From: Peribacillus alkalitolerans
GTDB taxonomy: Bacteria > Bacillota > Bacilli > Bacillales > DSM-1321
DNA: 55,524 nt
Direction: 5' to 3'
Assembly: GCF_010882125.1 (NCBI RefSeq)
Contig: NZ_JAAGVZ010000022.1
Coordinates: 1-55,524, forward strand
Positions 42,653 to 53,379 of the stretch are shown here, piece by piece. The notes beneath the pieces are model-generated. The model ran no database searches, had not been told where the DNA came from, and saw only the letters and a program-made list of their open reading frames with translations. A program made the translations under genes and the position numbers. How positions within the stretch are numbered: position 1 is the first letter of the stretch; every line of letters starts with the position of its first letter.

Positions 42653-42747
42653 CAATCCAGCCCCGTTTCGGCAATTACTTTATATTTTATTATATAGCAA
42701 AAACTTTATATAATCCTAATAACAATTTTGAAAACTACCAGTTGCTT

Positions 42748-43071
42748 ACACCAAAAACAAAGGAATCAGTCGAACAATCAAGATTGATGAATCTATAGTC
42801 AATTTATTGAAAAGACTTCAGATAAAGCAAAATGAGATCAAAATTAAAAACAGGATGGTTTACCAGGACAATGGCTTTATTTTCGACCGAAATGAAGGGC
42901 ACCCTCAATTGAGGAAAGTGATTGAAGCAGGAGTAGGGATTAAGGAGATTCAGTAGCGAATTGGTCAGTCGGATATAAACACCACAATGAATATCTATGC
43001 TCATATGACTGCCAATATGGAAGAAAAGGCCTCTCACCAATTTAGTAAACTGATGAGAGACCTTCTTTAAA
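42748..43071 (+). pseudogene. tyrosine recombinase (phage-type integrase), C-terminal remnant
   Basis: The plus strand encodes TPKTKES, then after a frameshift RTIKIDE, IKNRMVYQDNGFIF, HPQLRK, IEAGVGIKEIQ-stop-RIGQSDINTTMNIYAHMT and MEEKASHQFSKLM. This is the familiar C-terminal half of Bacillus integrases. The part with the first Arg box and the HxxR motif has been deleted between HPQLRK and IEAGVG. A TAG replaces a Gln codon. The nucleophilic Tyr (MNIYAHMT) remains. Confidence 0.88.
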
Positions 43072-43143
43072 AATTATTTTATTATGAGCATTTGTAAAAA
43101 TATCTCTTGGAAAACCTACTAATATTAGGTTTCTGAGTGGTTA

Positions 43144-44772
<1,629 letters not shown>

Positions 44773-44811
44773 TTACCTCCCTAAATGTTTAAAATAAAAT
44801 TAAGTATTAAA

Positions 44812-45096
44812 TTAGCCAATAACAGCTAAAATGTCGCTTTCGCGTAAAATTAAGTATTCAGTACCTTCATATTTCACTTCAGTACCAGCATATTTTGAGA
44901 AGATGATACGATCGCCAACAGCAACCTCTAAAGCAACACGTTCGCCATTATCAAGCACACGACCTGTACCAACGGAAACGACTTTACCTTCTTGAGGTTT
45001 TTCCTTTGCAGTATCAGGCAAAACAATACCGCTAGCAGTTTTTTCTTCTGAAGCAACTAGTTCAATAATAACGCGATCACCTAATGGTTTAATCAA
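44812..45096 (-). CDS. groES: 10-kDa co-chaperonin GroES
   Basis: A 94-residue co-chaperonin: [12 protein letters not shown] at the start, the mobile loop [18 protein letters not shown], and an end at SDILAVIG. The start is TTG at 45096, with GAGGAGGT eight bases upstream. The in-frame ATG 18 bases earlier lies inside that RBS and is not credible. It is the first gene of the operon. Confidence 0.96.
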   Translation of the reverse strand: MIKPLGDRVIIELVASEEKTASGIVLPDTAKEKPQEGKVVSVGTGRVLDNGERVALEVAVGDRIIFSKYAGTEVKYEGTEYLILRESDILAVIG

Positions 45097-45135
45097 GTAA
45101 AACGACCTCCTCATTCTTTTCCATCTTTTTCTTTA

Positions 45136-45162
45136 TTAGCACTCATCGTCTTAGAGTGCTAA
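45136..45162. promoter_or_regulatory. CIRCE operator (HrcA binding site)
   Basis: TTAGCACTC-N9-GAGTGCTAA is a perfect 9-bp inverted repeat with the canonical 9-base spacer, between the promoter and groES. It is the target of the heat-shock repressor HrcA. Confidence 0.98.
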
Positions 45163-45172
45163 CACAATTTAT

Positions 45173-45201
45173 ATATTAAATAAATCCATTTATTTTTGCA
45201 A
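45173..45201 (-). promoter_or_regulatory. sigma-A promoter of groES-groEL
   Basis: TTGCAA (45196-45201), a 17-bp spacer and TAATAT (45173-45178), immediately upstream of CIRCE. Confidence 0.75.
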
Positions 45202-45296
45202 GTAGGAAACCATAAAATTTTAAAGAGAATTTTATTGTGATTCTTCCAATCTCCCATTCTATACATTGCTATTCATTATTTCTATACACCTTACAT

Positions 45297-45325
45297 TTGA
45301 AAGGGGTCCCTACTCACTGTACAAT
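45297..45325 (+). promoter_or_regulatory. sigma-A promoter of ydiL
   Basis: TTGAAA (45297-45302), a 17-bp spacer and TACAAT (45320-45325), about 100 bases before the ydiL start. The rest of the 45202-45423 gap shows nothing further that I can name. Confidence 0.7.
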
Positions 45326-45423
45326 AAAGAAGAATACTTTTTTATAGTAAGTAACTACAATAAAAATAGAGTAGCCAACATACTTGTGTAACTTGGCATA
45401 ATCCAAAAGGAGAGACACTAGGA

Positions 45424-46149
45424 TTGAAAAAAGAATATTGGTTTATACTGGTTGCATATATAGCGATGCAGCTTTCAAGCATAGTTGGAGTTCCCATTAT
45501 GATGGGTGTCGGTCTTGGATTTGGTTGGGAAGGCGAGGAGCTACAGATAAAATCCGGTGGATATTGGATCGTCATTAGCTTTGTCACCACTCTCCTCATT
45601 GTCCTACTATTTTTAAGAAACGAGCGAAAGCAAGAGCTAGCACGTGAACAGCGCGCTTCGGTCTCTTCTTCAGCTCTATGGGCGATTGGTGGGGTCTTTA
45701 TGGCTTTATTCGCTCAAATTATCGCCGCTTCAATAGAAAAGGCCATTGGAATCGAACCTGGATCTGAAAACACTCTTAGAATTATGGAGCTCATCCAATC
45801 CATTCCTGCAGTTATGATTGTAAGTTCCATTATCGGTCCCATTTTAGAAGAAATCGTATTCCGCAAAATCATTTTTGGAGCTTTGTACAAAAAGATGAAT
45901 TTCTTCTTTGCAGCACTTCTAAGTTCCGTCATCTTTGGTTTTGCCCATTTTGAACCTATTCATATCATCTTATATTCGGCAATGGGCTTCACGTTCGCGT
46001 TTCTATATGTAAAAACCAAACGAATCCTTGTACCGATTATTGCTCATATGACTATGAATACTCTAGTAGTGATTATGCAAAGCTATCGAGAAGAGATGGA
46101 GGAATTCATTAAGCAGGCAGAAACGGCTGCGGCTTTTCTCTTATTTTGA
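45424..46149 (+). CDS. ydiL: CPBP-family intramembrane metalloprotease
   Basis: A 241-residue protein with about seven membrane helices. The CPBP/ABI motifs are in order: EEIVFRKIIFG (EExxxR), FGFAHFEPIH (FxxxH) and HMTMNTL (HxxxN). These proteases are related to Rce1. The start is TTG with AAGGAGAG about 11 bases upstream, which is weak. In B. subtilis ydiL also adjoins groES divergently. Confidence 0.9.
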   Translation: MKKEYWFILVAYIAMQLSSIVGVPIMMGVGLGFGWEGEELQIKSGGYWIVISFVTTLLIVLLFLRNERKQELAREQRASVSSSALWAIGGVFMALFAQIIAASIEKAIGIEPGSENTLRIMELIQSIPAVMIVSSIIGPILEEIVFRKIIFGALYKKMNFFFAALLSSVIFGFAHFEPIHIILYSAMGFTFAFLYVKTKRILVPIIAHMTMNTLVVIMQSYREEMEEFIKQAETAAAFLLF

Positions 46150-46194
46150 TATAGTAAGCAGTAACCTTTGTTAGGCAGTATTTTGGAGGAATGT

Positions 46195-46401
46195 ATGAGA
46201 CGACAATCACCCCTTATGACAGGATTCATTTATATCATCTTAGGGATTCTTTTCACCGTCTTTGCGGTGCAAAATGTATCTGCTGATGGCTGGAATTTTT
46301 TCTCGTTTTTATTGATTTTTCTAGCAACTATCGACTTTGGATCCGGATTCAGGATGATCATGCTGCATTTAAAAATCAAATCCATTCAGAAGAAAAAATA
46401 A
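46195..46401 (+). CDS. ydiK: YdiK-like small membrane protein
   Basis: A 68-residue protein with two membrane helices and a basic C-terminus (KIKSIQKKK). Size, topology and position next to ydiL match B. subtilis YdiK. ATG 46195 is placed by GGAGG seven bases upstream; a longer frame from 46168 lacks an RBS. It probably shares the ydiL promoter. Confidence 0.75.
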   Translation: MRRQSPLMTGFIYIILGILFTVFAVQNVSADGWNFFSFLLIFLATIDFGSGFRMIMLHLKIKSIQKKK

Positions 46402-46403
46402 AA

Positions 46404-46441
46404 AATGGGCAACCCAACAAATTTTACTGTGGTTGCCCATT
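46404..46441. terminator. bidirectional terminator between ydiK and the acetyltransferase gene
   Basis: ATGGGCAACC (46405-46414) and GGTTGCCCAT (46431-46440) form a 10-bp stem, with an A-run on the left and a T-rich stretch on the right. It can end the converging transcripts from both sides. Confidence 0.9.
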
Positions 46442-46445
46442 TTAT

Positions 46446-47006
46446 TTATTTTACTTTCGCATATATACAGGTGTCGGTTAATTTTTCACTATCCACTGAC
46501 ACTCCATTGTTCCTAAGAATCCCTTCTAGAGTGAATCCCAACCTTTCCGGTATGGCTCGACTTTTATGATTTTCTGTATCCATACGTATTTCTATCCTTC
46601 TAGCTTTTAATTCTGAAAAGGCGAAATCCATAATCCCTTCCACAGCCTCCGTCATATACCCTTGCCCACTGTATCTCGAATCGATCCAATACCCAATCTC
46701 AAACTTTGGGATCGACCAGTCTATTCTATGTAATCCAGATGAGGCAATAAATTCACCAGTTTCTTTTAGAAAAACGAGCAATCGTAAATCCTCCCGTTTT
46801 AAGAAGTTTAGGTGAGCCTCCCTAATATTTGCTTCTACATCCTCAGGGGATTGATCTTTATGAGCAAACGGCATCCATGGCTTTAATTCTGTAAGAGAAG
46901 CCACAATAGCATCGTAAACCACCTTCCCATCCCCTGACTTTGGCATCCGGATTAGCAATCTTTCAGTTGTGAATTCAGTCGGAAAATCAAATAATATTGG
47001 ATCCAT
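46446..47006 (-). CDS. GNAT N-acetyltransferase, RimJ/RimL type
   Basis: A 186-residue acetyltransferase: ERLLIRMP start, FEIGYWIDSRYSGQGYMTEAV with the acetyl-CoA-binding loop, and DTENHKSRAIPERLGFTLEG with a typical beta-bulge motif (the usual N.xS..v.EKlGF, here with Pro). The group includes ribosomal-protein Nalpha-acetyltransferases and small-molecule acetylators; the substrate is unknown. It lies where B. subtilis has tatAy-tatCy between rex and ydiK. Confidence 0.88.
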   Translation of the reverse strand: MDPILFDFPTEFTTERLLIRMPKSGDGKVVYDAIVASLTELKPWMPFAHKDQSPEDVEANIREAHLNFLKREDLRLLVFLKETGEFIASSGLHRIDWSIPKFEIGYWIDSRYSGQGYMTEAVEGIMDFAFSELKARRIEIRMDTENHKSRAIPERLGFTLEGILRNNGVSVDSEKLTDTCIYAKVK

Positions 47007-47090
47007 TAATTCCTCTCCTATTCTTGTCTCTATTTATGACGAAAGCTGTAGGCTTTGTCCTTATCAACAAAACCTACATCTTGTTTTACT

Positions 47091-47741
47091 TTAAAGAGTT
47101 TCTTCCACAATAGGATAATGCTTTAAAAAATACGCCAAAGATTGTAGCTCTACGGCTAAATCAATGTGATGAACCCGAATGGAAGGTGGAACATTCAATC
47201 TTGCCGGTGTAAAGTTTAATATCCCCTTTACCTCTGAGGATACCAATCGATCAGTGATGGGCTGTGCCACTGGAGCAGGAACTGTCAAAATGGCTACAGT
47301 AACTCCTTCAACTTGTAAACGTTTTTCAATATCATCCATATGGTAAACCGGAACATCACCAATTTTTGTACCGACTTTCTCTTGATCAACATCAAACGCC
47401 ATTTCTATTTTCGTATTATTATTTTTAAGGAAGTTATAATTCAAAAAAGCAGTACCTAGATTTCCTACACCAATAAGTGCGACCTTTGTCAATTCATCTT
47501 GATCCAATGTTTTTCGGAAGAAGCTTAAAAGATAATTAACGTTGTATCCGTATCCCTTCTTTCCGAGTGCACCAAAGTATGAAAAATCTCTTCGAATTGT
47601 TGCCGAGTCGACCTTGACCGCTTCGCTTAACTCCGCTGATGAGACCCTTTGCTTTCCTGAAGAGTGCAAATTTTTCAAAAAACGATAATATAAGGGTAAC
47701 CGTTTAGCCGTTGCTTGTGGAATTTTCATTTCTTGTGTCAT
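47091..47741 (-). CDS. rex: redox-sensing transcriptional repressor Rex
   Basis: A 216-residue repressor. The winged helix (about 1-85) contains [12 protein letters not shown] and [14 protein letters not shown]. The NADH-binding Rossmann domain has [18 protein letters not shown], and the C-terminal swapped helix ends [14 protein letters not shown]. It represses fermentation and respiration genes at low NADH/NAD. ATG 47741 has GGAGGGG seven bases upstream. It follows moaC by 25 bases. Confidence 0.96.
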   Translation of the reverse strand: MTQEMKIPQATAKRLPLYYRFLKNLHSSGKQRVSSAELSEAVKVDSATIRRDFSYFGALGKKGYGYNVNYLLSFFRKTLDQDELTKVALIGVGNLGTAFLNYNFLKNNNTKIEMAFDVDQEKVGTKIGDVPVYHMDDIEKRLQVEGVTVAILTVPAPVAQPITDRLVSSEVKGILNFTPARLNVPPSIRVHHIDLAVELQSLAYFLKHYPIVEETL

Positions 47742-47766
47742 ATATTCCCCTCCTTCAACCTCTAGC

Positions 47767-48264
47767 TCATTGCTTCTTTGTTTGTTTATGAAAATCAGGG
47801 CTTGATACACCACCAGTTTTACTCAATAAAAACGTCGGACCAATGACCATTCCTTTATCAAGGGCCTTGCACATATCATATACGGTCAAAGCTGTAGCAG
47901 TTGCACCTGTTAGCGCTTCCATTTCGACACCTGTTGAACCCTTTGTTTTCACAGTAACTTCTATAATTAGCCTATACCCATCATTCTCGTGGTTCCAATT
48001 GAATTCGATATCGACCCCTTGGATAGGGATTGGATGGCACATTGGGATGATAGTTGGTGTACTTTTAGTTGCCATAATTCCGGCCACTTGGGCAACTGCC
48101 AGGACATCTCCCTTTTTTATTTCTTTATTGGCTATTTTATTATATATTTCTTTGTTCACTAGAATGCTTGAATGAGCAGTAGCAATTCTGACCGTTTCAG
48201 GTTTGTTGCTGACATCCACCATTTTAGCTCTGCCACTCTCGTTAAAATGTGTTAAATCTCCCAT
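47767..48264 (-). CDS. moaC: cyclic pyranopterin monophosphate synthase
   Basis: A 165-residue molybdenum cofactor enzyme acting after MoaA. Motifs: [32 protein letters not shown] (catalytic region), [18 protein letters not shown] and the Asp of [16 protein letters not shown] 48264 is supported by GAGAGGTG. It heads the moaC-rex pair and diverges from ydiF. Confidence 0.96.
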   Translation of the reverse strand: MGDLTHFNESGRAKMVDVSNKPETVRIATAHSSILVNKEIYNKIANKEIKKGDVLAVAQVAGIMATKSTPTIIPMCHPIPIQGVDIEFNWNHENDGYRLIIEVTVKTKGSTGVEMEALTGATATALTVYDMCKALDKGMVIGPTFLLSKTGGVSSPDFHKQTKKQ

Positions 48265-48354
48265 GAAGAACACCTCTCCATATGATGATACACTATTTTT
48301 TTCGATTTGTGTGCATGCATTGTTTTCTAATTCATAAGACGGCTGTATTGCTCT

Positions 48355-48383
48355 TTGCTTCAACAATCGTTTACACTTACATT
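48355..48383 (+). promoter_or_regulatory. probable sigma-A promoter of ydiF
   Basis: TTGCTT (48355-48360), a 17-bp spacer and TACATT (48378-48383), 22 bases before the ydiF ATG. Confidence 0.5.
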
Positions 48384-48405
48384 ATGTAAATTGAGGTGAA
48401 AAATA

Positions 48406-50319
48406 ATGATTTTGTTACAAGTGAACCAACTTTCAAAATATTATGGGGCAGAAATGGTTTTGTCTAATATAAAACTTGAAATACAAAATAAAGACCGGGT
48501 CGGCTTAGTGGGCCGAAACGGTGCTGGAAAGTCCACTCTCCTAAAAATCATAGCAGGACAACTATCACATGATGGTGGGGAAATCATTAAGCCAAAAGAT
48601 GTAACGATTGGTTATTTGGCTCAAAATACCGGCCTAGAGTCTAGTCTTTCCATTTGGGCGGAAATGTTGACTGTCTTTCAAACTGTAATTGAAATGGAAA
48701 AAAAACTTCGTTCATTGGAAGAAACAATGTCAAACCCTGATATTTTTGACAATGAAGAAGTTTATCAAAAAATTATCAAAGAATATGATCACTTACAAAT
48801 TCGTTTTAAAGAAATTGGCGGGTATCAATATGAATCAGATATCCGTTCTGTCCTACATGGATTACAGTTCTCCACTTTCAGTCCGGATACTCTTATATCC
48901 ACACTCAGTGGTGGACAAAAAACGAGACTCGCTTTAGCTAAGTTGCTTTTGACCAAACCAGATATACTTATTCTGGACGAGCCTACCAACCACTTGGACA
49001 TCGAAACCTTAACCTGGTTGGAGCAATATCTTCAAGGGTATGACGGTGCTGTTCTCATTGTTTCCCATGATCGATACTTCATGGACAAGGTTGTAAACCA
49101 GGTTTATGAAATATCCAGACAATCCATTAAAAAATATTATGGAAATTATAGTGGATACCTGATTCGAAAAGCGGAAGATTTTGAACGGGACATGAAACAA
49201 TTCGAAAAACAACAAGACGAGATTGAGAAACTGAAGGATTTTGTACAACGTAACATTGCCAGAGCCTCCACCACTAAACGGGCTCAAAGTAGAAGGAAGC
49301 AACTTGAAAGAATGAACGTGATGGACAGGCCATTAGGGGATGAAAAATCCGCTAATTTCTCATTTCAGATTGAAAAGCAAAGTGGAAATGAAGTATTAAA
49401 TAGTAAAGATCTCTCGATTGGGTATGATCAGCCAGTATCCTCTAACATTTCAATGAGGATTACAAAAGGAGAAAGCATTGCCCTCGTTGGGCCTAACGGT
49501 GTTGGGAAGTCTACTCTTTTAAAAACATTGATAGGAAGACTCCCTTCATTCCATGGAAGCTATAATTTCGGTACGAATGTACAGGTAGGCTATTATGATC
49601 AAGAACAAGCAAATCTAGTTTCTAACAAACGTGTCTTAAATGAATTATGGGATGATTATCCACTAAAGAATGAAAAAGAGATACGGACAGTTTTAGGAAA
49701 TTTCCTTTTTTCAGGTGACGATGTGTTAAAAACAGTTTCCTCTTTATCTGGTGGAGAAAAAGCTAGACTTGCCCTTGCGAAGCTCATGATGCAAAAAGCG
49801 AATTTCCTTATCCTAGATGAGCCTACCAACCATCTAGACTTAGATAGTAAGATCGTTCTAGAAAATGCCTTGATTGATTACCCAGGTACCTTGCTATTTG
49901 TATCTCATGATCGATATTTCATCAATCGAATTGCTACAAAGGTTTTTGAACTGTCACAATCAGGTGCAGAAGAGTTCCTTGGTGACTATGATTACTATTT
50001 AGAGAAAAAACAAGAACAGGCAGAGCTGGAAATGCTTGAATCTCTTAATAAAGTTGAAATTGTAAAGGTAGATGATAAATCCAATTACCAGCTAGATAAA
50101 GAAGCGAAAAAAGTTGAAAGACAAAGGATTAGACGTCTTGAAGAGATTGAAAATAAAATGGAATTGCTAGAGGCAGAGATAGCATCACTCAATGCCCAGC
50201 TATGCGACCCTGATATTTTTCAAGATCATAAAAAAGTATTAGACCTTAATCAACAACTTGAAAATGCCAACATTGAATTAGAATCACTTATGGAAGAATG
50301 GGAATTACTCGAACATTAA
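48406..50319 (+). CDS. ydiF: ABC-F family ATPase
   Basis: A 637-residue soluble protein with two ABC domains and no membrane part. Walker A motifs are GRNGAGKST (about 37) and GPNGVGKST (about 363). Both LSGGQ/LSGGE signatures precede ILDEPTNHLD Walker B motifs. The inter-domain linker (about 240-310) and the C-terminal coiled coil (about 540-637, Lys/Glu-rich) are as in YdiF. ABC-F proteins act on the ribosome E-site. AGGTG lies seven bases before the ATG. It is convergent with the tsaD operon, with the DnaA-box cluster between. Confidence 0.94.
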   Translation: MILLQVNQLSKYYGAEMVLSNIKLEIQNKDRVGLVGRNGAGKSTLLKIIAGQLSHDGGEIIKPKDVTIGYLAQNTGLESSLSIWAEMLTVFQTVIEMEKKLRSLEETMSNPDIFDNEEVYQKIIKEYDHLQIRFKEIGGYQYESDIRSVLHGLQFSTFSPDTLISTLSGGQKTRLALAKLLLTKPDILILDEPTNHLDIETLTWLEQYLQGYDGAVLIVSHDRYFMDKVVNQVYEISRQSIKKYYGNYSGYLIRKAEDFERDMKQFEKQQDEIEKLKDFVQRNIARASTTKRAQSRRKQLERMNVMDRPLGDEKSANFSFQIEKQSGNEVLNSKDLSIGYDQPVSSNISMRITKGESIALVGPNGVGKSTLLKTLIGRLPSFHGSYNFGTNVQVGYYDQEQANLVSNKRVLNELWDDYPLKNEKEIRTVLGNFLFSGDDVLKTVSSLSGGEKARLALAKLMMQKANFLILDEPTNHLDLDSKIVLENALIDYPGTLLFVSHDRYFINRIATKVFELSQSGAEEFLGDYDYYLEKKQEQAELEMLESLNKVEIVKVDDKSNYQLDKEAKKVERQRIRRLEEIENKMELLEAEIASLNAQLCDPDIFQDHKKVLDLNQQLENANIELESLMEEWELLEH

Positions 50320-50349
50320 ATCTACCTGTATATCTGTTAATAAGTATGG

Positions 50350-50376
50350 CTGACAAATGTTTGTCAGTCTTTTTTT
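50350..50376 (+). terminator. terminator of ydiF
   Basis: CTGACAAA and TTTGTCAG form an 8-bp stem with a 2-base loop, followed by TCTTTTTTTT. The T-run leads straight into the first DnaA box. Confidence 0.88.
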
Positions 50377-50501
50377 TGTGGATAAGGACCATTTTCTGTG
50401 GAAAAGTAGGATAACTTTTGTGGATAATGTGGAAAAAGCTTTAAAACGATTGAAAATCAACTGTCTAATTGTGTATATCTTTGTGGATATCAGCTGGATA
50501 A
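50377..50501 (+). promoter_or_regulatory. DnaA-box cluster
   Basis: Two perfect DnaA boxes in the form TGTGGATAA (50377-50385, 50419-50427) stand with close variants TGTGGAAAA (50397-50405, 50428-50436), TGTGTATAT (50470-50478), TGTGGATAT (50482-50490) and GCTGGATAA (50493-50501). All seven have the same orientation within 125 bp. The site between ydiF and tsaD (gcp) corresponds to one of the DnaA-box clusters outside oriC described in B. subtilis, as I recall it. Confidence 0.78.
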
Positions 50502-50563
50502 GTATGAAAAAGCTCGTAAATTGTCGAGGCAAAATGCAAAAAAAGAAGAGTATAATGAATATC

Positions 50564-50616
50564 AACATAACAAAATACTGGCCGAATTACATGTTCGGCC
50601 AGTATTTTGTTATGTT
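50564..50616 (-). terminator. terminator of the tsaE-tsaB-rimI-tsaD operon
   Basis: A 23-bp perfect stem (50564-50586 with 50594-50616) with a 7-base loop. The GC core is ACTGGCCGAA and the outer part is A/T-rich, so the T-rich 3' arm itself supplies the U-run on the minus strand. It begins three bases after the tsaD stop. Confidence 0.85.
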
Positions 50617-50618
50617 AT

Positions 50619-51632
50619 TTAAGCCTCTAAATCTAACCCTGGATGGGCATTCATATCCATGCCACCCCTTTTTCCTTTTTCAAAAAGGATACTTCCAGCT
50701 GCAGCAATCATAGCCGCATTATCTGTACAAAGCGCCAAAGGCGGAATCACCAATTGAATATCTTCGAATTCATTAAATGCCTTCTCTAAAGCAGATCTTA
50801 AACCCTTATTCGCTGCTACACCACCAGCCAACAAGACTTGTGAGACCTTTAATTCATTGGCAGCTCGCACCGTTTTTGTTACCAATACATCAATTACACT
50901 TTGTTGAAAACTAGCAGCAAGATCTTGAGGAGAAATGATTTCTCCACGTTGCTCCGCATTATGTAATGTATTGATTACAGCCGATTTTAATCCACTAAAA
51001 CTAAAATCATACGATCCTTCCTCCAACCATGCACGTGGCAAATCAATGACGGGCTTACCTTCGTGTGCAAGTCGATCAATGTGAGGGCCTCCTGGATATG
51101 GTAAACTTAGAGTGCGTGCCACTTTATCATAAGCTTCCCCAGCGGCGTCATCCCTAGTTTCCCCCAAAACTTTGAATACCCCGTGCTCTTCCATATAAAC
51201 TAACTCAGTATGGCCACCCGACACTACAAGTGATAATAGTGGGAAAGAAAACTCTGTTAATAAACGGTTGGCATAAATATGACCAGCTATATGATGGGCA
51301 CCTACCAAAGGAATGTTGTGTGCAAAAGAAATTGCTTTAGCTGCATTGACTCCAATCAAAAGGGCACCTACTAATCCTGGACCTTCAGTGACTGCAATTG
51401 CATCAATGTCTTTATATTGGATTTCTGCTTGTATCAACGCTTCTTCAAGGACCATGGTCATTTGTTCTACATGATGTCTTGAAGCAATCTCAGGTACTAC
51501 CCCACCAAAACGTTTATGACTTTCAATCTGAGACGCCACCACATTTGATAGGATTTCTCTTCCATTTTTCACTACAGCTACTGCAGTTTCATCGCATGAC
51601 GTTTCTATTCCAACAATAATTTGATCTTTCAT
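50619..51632 (-). CDS. tsaD: tRNA N6-adenosine threonylcarbamoyltransferase TsaD
   Basis: A 337-residue ASKHA-fold enzyme that transfers threonylcarbamoyl to A37 of ANN-decoding tRNAs. The metal site is HHVEQM and [11 protein letters not shown]; the nucleotide-binding VSGGHTELV, the GLKSAV segment and the [13 protein letters not shown] motif follow. Its ATG overlaps the rimI stop (ATGA) and GGGTGA lies upstream, so translation is coupled. Confidence 0.97.
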   Translation of the reverse strand: MKDQIIVGIETSCDETAVAVVKNGREILSNVVASQIESHKRFGGVVPEIASRHHVEQMTMVLEEALIQAEIQYKDIDAIAVTEGPGLVGALLIGVNAAKAISFAHNIPLVGAHHIAGHIYANRLLTEFSFPLLSLVVSGGHTELVYMEEHGVFKVLGETRDDAAGEAYDKVARTLSLPYPGGPHIDRLAHEGKPVIDLPRAWLEEGSYDFSFSGLKSAVINTLHNAEQRGEIISPQDLAASFQQSVIDVLVTKTVRAANELKVSQVLLAGGVAANKGLRSALEKAFNEFEDIQLVIPPLALCTDNAAMIAAAGSILFEKGKRGGMDMNAHPGLDLEA

Positions 51633-52081
51633 TGAAAATTCACCCACATTACGATAGCATCCTCCCCATTATCGGAATAATAATTTTTTCGGATACCACC
51701 TTTTTTAAATCCAAGCTTCTCGTATAAGGACTGCGCTACAAGATTGCTCACCCTTACCTCCAAAGTCATGGTTACTACATTTCGTGATCTAGTAACATTC
51801 ATCATGTGTGTTAATAGTTTCTCACCTAAACCTCTTCCTCGATAGGATGGGAGGATTGCGATATTAGTGATATGAGCTTCATCAATAATCAGCCATGTTC
51901 CGCAATAACCCACGATTTTGCCCTTGTCTTCAATTACTACATATATTGCATGTTGATTATGATGCAGCTCATTATAAAATGCTTCTTTGCTCCAAGGCAA
52001 TGTAAAAGACTGATGTTCCAGTTCTAATACATCTTCTAAATCTCGATCCGTCATAAGTCGAATAATCATTTTGTTTTCCAT
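51629..52081 (-). CDS. rimI: ribosomal protein S18-alanine N-acetyltransferase RimI
   Basis: A 150-residue GNAT. Acetyl-CoA loop [14 protein letters not shown] (Q/RxxGxG/A), [19 protein letters not shown] and a [13 protein letters not shown] ending are the RimI pattern. ATG 52081 has GGGAGA five bases upstream; an upstream in-frame TTG overlaps this RBS. It lies between tsaB and tsaD as in B. subtilis ydiC-ydiD-gcp. Confidence 0.93.
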   Translation of the reverse strand: MENKMIIRLMTDRDLEDVLELEHQSFTLPWSKEAFYNELHHNQHAIYVVIEDKGKIVGYCGTWLIIDEAHITNIAILPSYRGRGLGEKLLTHMMNVTRSRNVVTMTLEVRVSNLVAQSLYEKLGFKKGGIRKNYYSDNGEDAIVMWVNFQ

Positions 52082-52103
52082 GGTTTCTCCCAATCAAAAT
52101 CTC

Positions 52104-52796
52104 TTACTTTTTCTGTTGCTTGAGCCAATTGGTTTCAGCTTCAGCCATACGAACATAATTCGGAACAAAAGAATGCACGTCGATTGGTTCCTTTGCCAAA
52201 CCTAAGTAAGCAAGTTCACCTGGCCTAGGGTTAAACATTGATTCACTGGCGAAAACAGCACGTTCTTTCATTATTCCTTCAATGATTTCACGATGAAGTG
52301 GTAGATCATTTCCAATGAAAAGTATAGGCTTGCCCTTGGTAAGCATGCTTTCCGCCCATTCAGATGATTGTAAGATTCCATCTGGAATTACATGTTGTAG
52401 TCTACCATCCTCAAATTCGTAAAGACCTGTATAAATTTGACCTCTTCTACCGTCAAACAGTGGACTGATATACCCATTGAAATATCTTCCATTGGCAGCA
52501 ATAACCTCTAAGCTAGAAACCCCTACAATTGGTATTCCTAGTGTCCACGCCAATGTTTTGGCAATAGTCACTCCTATCCGAACCCCTGTATACGAACCAG
52601 GACCATTCGCGACAATGATTTTCCCTAAATCCTTGGGTTCCACATCACATTCTTTCATCAATTGCTGAATTGCTGGCATTGCTCGAACTGAATGATTCTT
52701 TTTCAAGTTAGTAATATATTCCCCAATTAAAGTGTTACCATCTAATAATGCTATCCCAAGTACGTAATTCGATGTATCTATAGCTAGTACTTTCAT
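52104..52796 (-). CDS. tsaB: t6A biosynthesis protein TsaB
   Basis: A 230-residue ASKHA-fold partner of TsaD: LAIDTSNYVLGIAL at the start and VANGPGSYTGVRIGVTIAKTLAW in the diagnostic place. It lacks the metal site of TsaD, as all TsaB do, and serves in the TsaB-TsaD-TsaE complex. AAGGAGA lies before ATG 52796, and the start overlaps the tsaE stop (TAATG). Confidence 0.95.
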   Translation of the reverse strand: MKVLAIDTSNYVLGIALLDGNTLIGEYITNLKKNHSVRAMPAIQQLMKECDVEPKDLGKIIVANGPGSYTGVRIGVTIAKTLAWTLGIPIVGVSSLEVIAANGRYFNGYISPLFDGRRGQIYTGLYEFEDGRLQHVIPDGILQSSEWAESMLTKGKPILFIGNDLPLHREIIEGIMKERAVFASESMFNPRPGELAYLGLAKEPIDVHSFVPNYVRMAEAETNWLKQQKK

Positions 52797-53248
52797 TAAA
52801 AAATCTCCTTGCACAGCTTTTCATATGATATTCCAAATGGCTGGAACTCAATTCTTCTTTCATTATTTGCTACATGGAAAATGGAAATGGCGAGCCTTTC
52901 ATTTGGCAAGTGATCTGAAATGAGATGTGCCCACTCAACAACCGTGACACCCTCTCCTTCAAAATACTCTTCAAATCCTAAATCCTCTGAATCATCCTCA
53001 ATTCGATATACATCCATATGATATAAGGGCATTCTTCCCATATATTCCTTGATAATAGTAAAAGTAGGGCTGTTCACATTACGATGAATTCCAAGACCTT
53101 TAGCTAAACCTTTTGTAAATGTAGTCTTACCTGCCCCCAAGTCTCCTTCTAACGTAATAACGGTACCAGCCTGTACAACTGAACCCAATTTTTCCGCTAA
53201 ATGGAACGTATCATCCGAACTCGTAGACTGATAAACAAATGTATTCAT
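52796..53248 (-). CDS. tsaE: t6A biosynthesis ATPase TsaE
   Basis: A 150-residue P-loop ATPase with Walker A GDLGAGKTTFTKGLA (about 38-52), the switch segment VNSPTFTIIKEY and YHMDVYRIE, and TVVEWAH near the end of the core. It regenerates the t6A synthase. ATG 53248 has AGGTG eight bases upstream; the GTG nine bases earlier overlaps this RBS. It is the first gene of the operon; thiL, which precedes it in B. subtilis, is absent. Confidence 0.95.
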   Translation of the reverse strand: MNTFVYQSTSSDDTFHLAEKLGSVVQAGTVITLEGDLGAGKTTFTKGLAKGLGIHRNVNSPTFTIIKEYMGRMPLYHMDVYRIEDDSEDLGFEEYFEGEGVTVVEWAHLISDHLPNERLAISIFHVANNERRIEFQPFGISYEKLCKEIF

Positions 53249-53379
53249 GTTTTTCACCTAATTATCCTAAATAGAAGTTAAATTATTCTCTAAATGTAGT
53301 GTACCTTTTTTCCAACTTGGAAACAAATGAAGCATTACAATACGTAATGTAAATAAGGTAATGTTTGGGCTTCATTTTT

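Noticed and set aside
47007-47090. Terminator after rex (TGTAGG/CCTACA)
   Set aside because: The loop is about 25 bases and no clear T-run follows, so it was not called.
50305-50713. Short frames in both directions in the ydiF-tsaD gap
   Set aside because: No RBS or recognisable protein; the gap is explained by a terminator, DnaA boxes and a second terminator.
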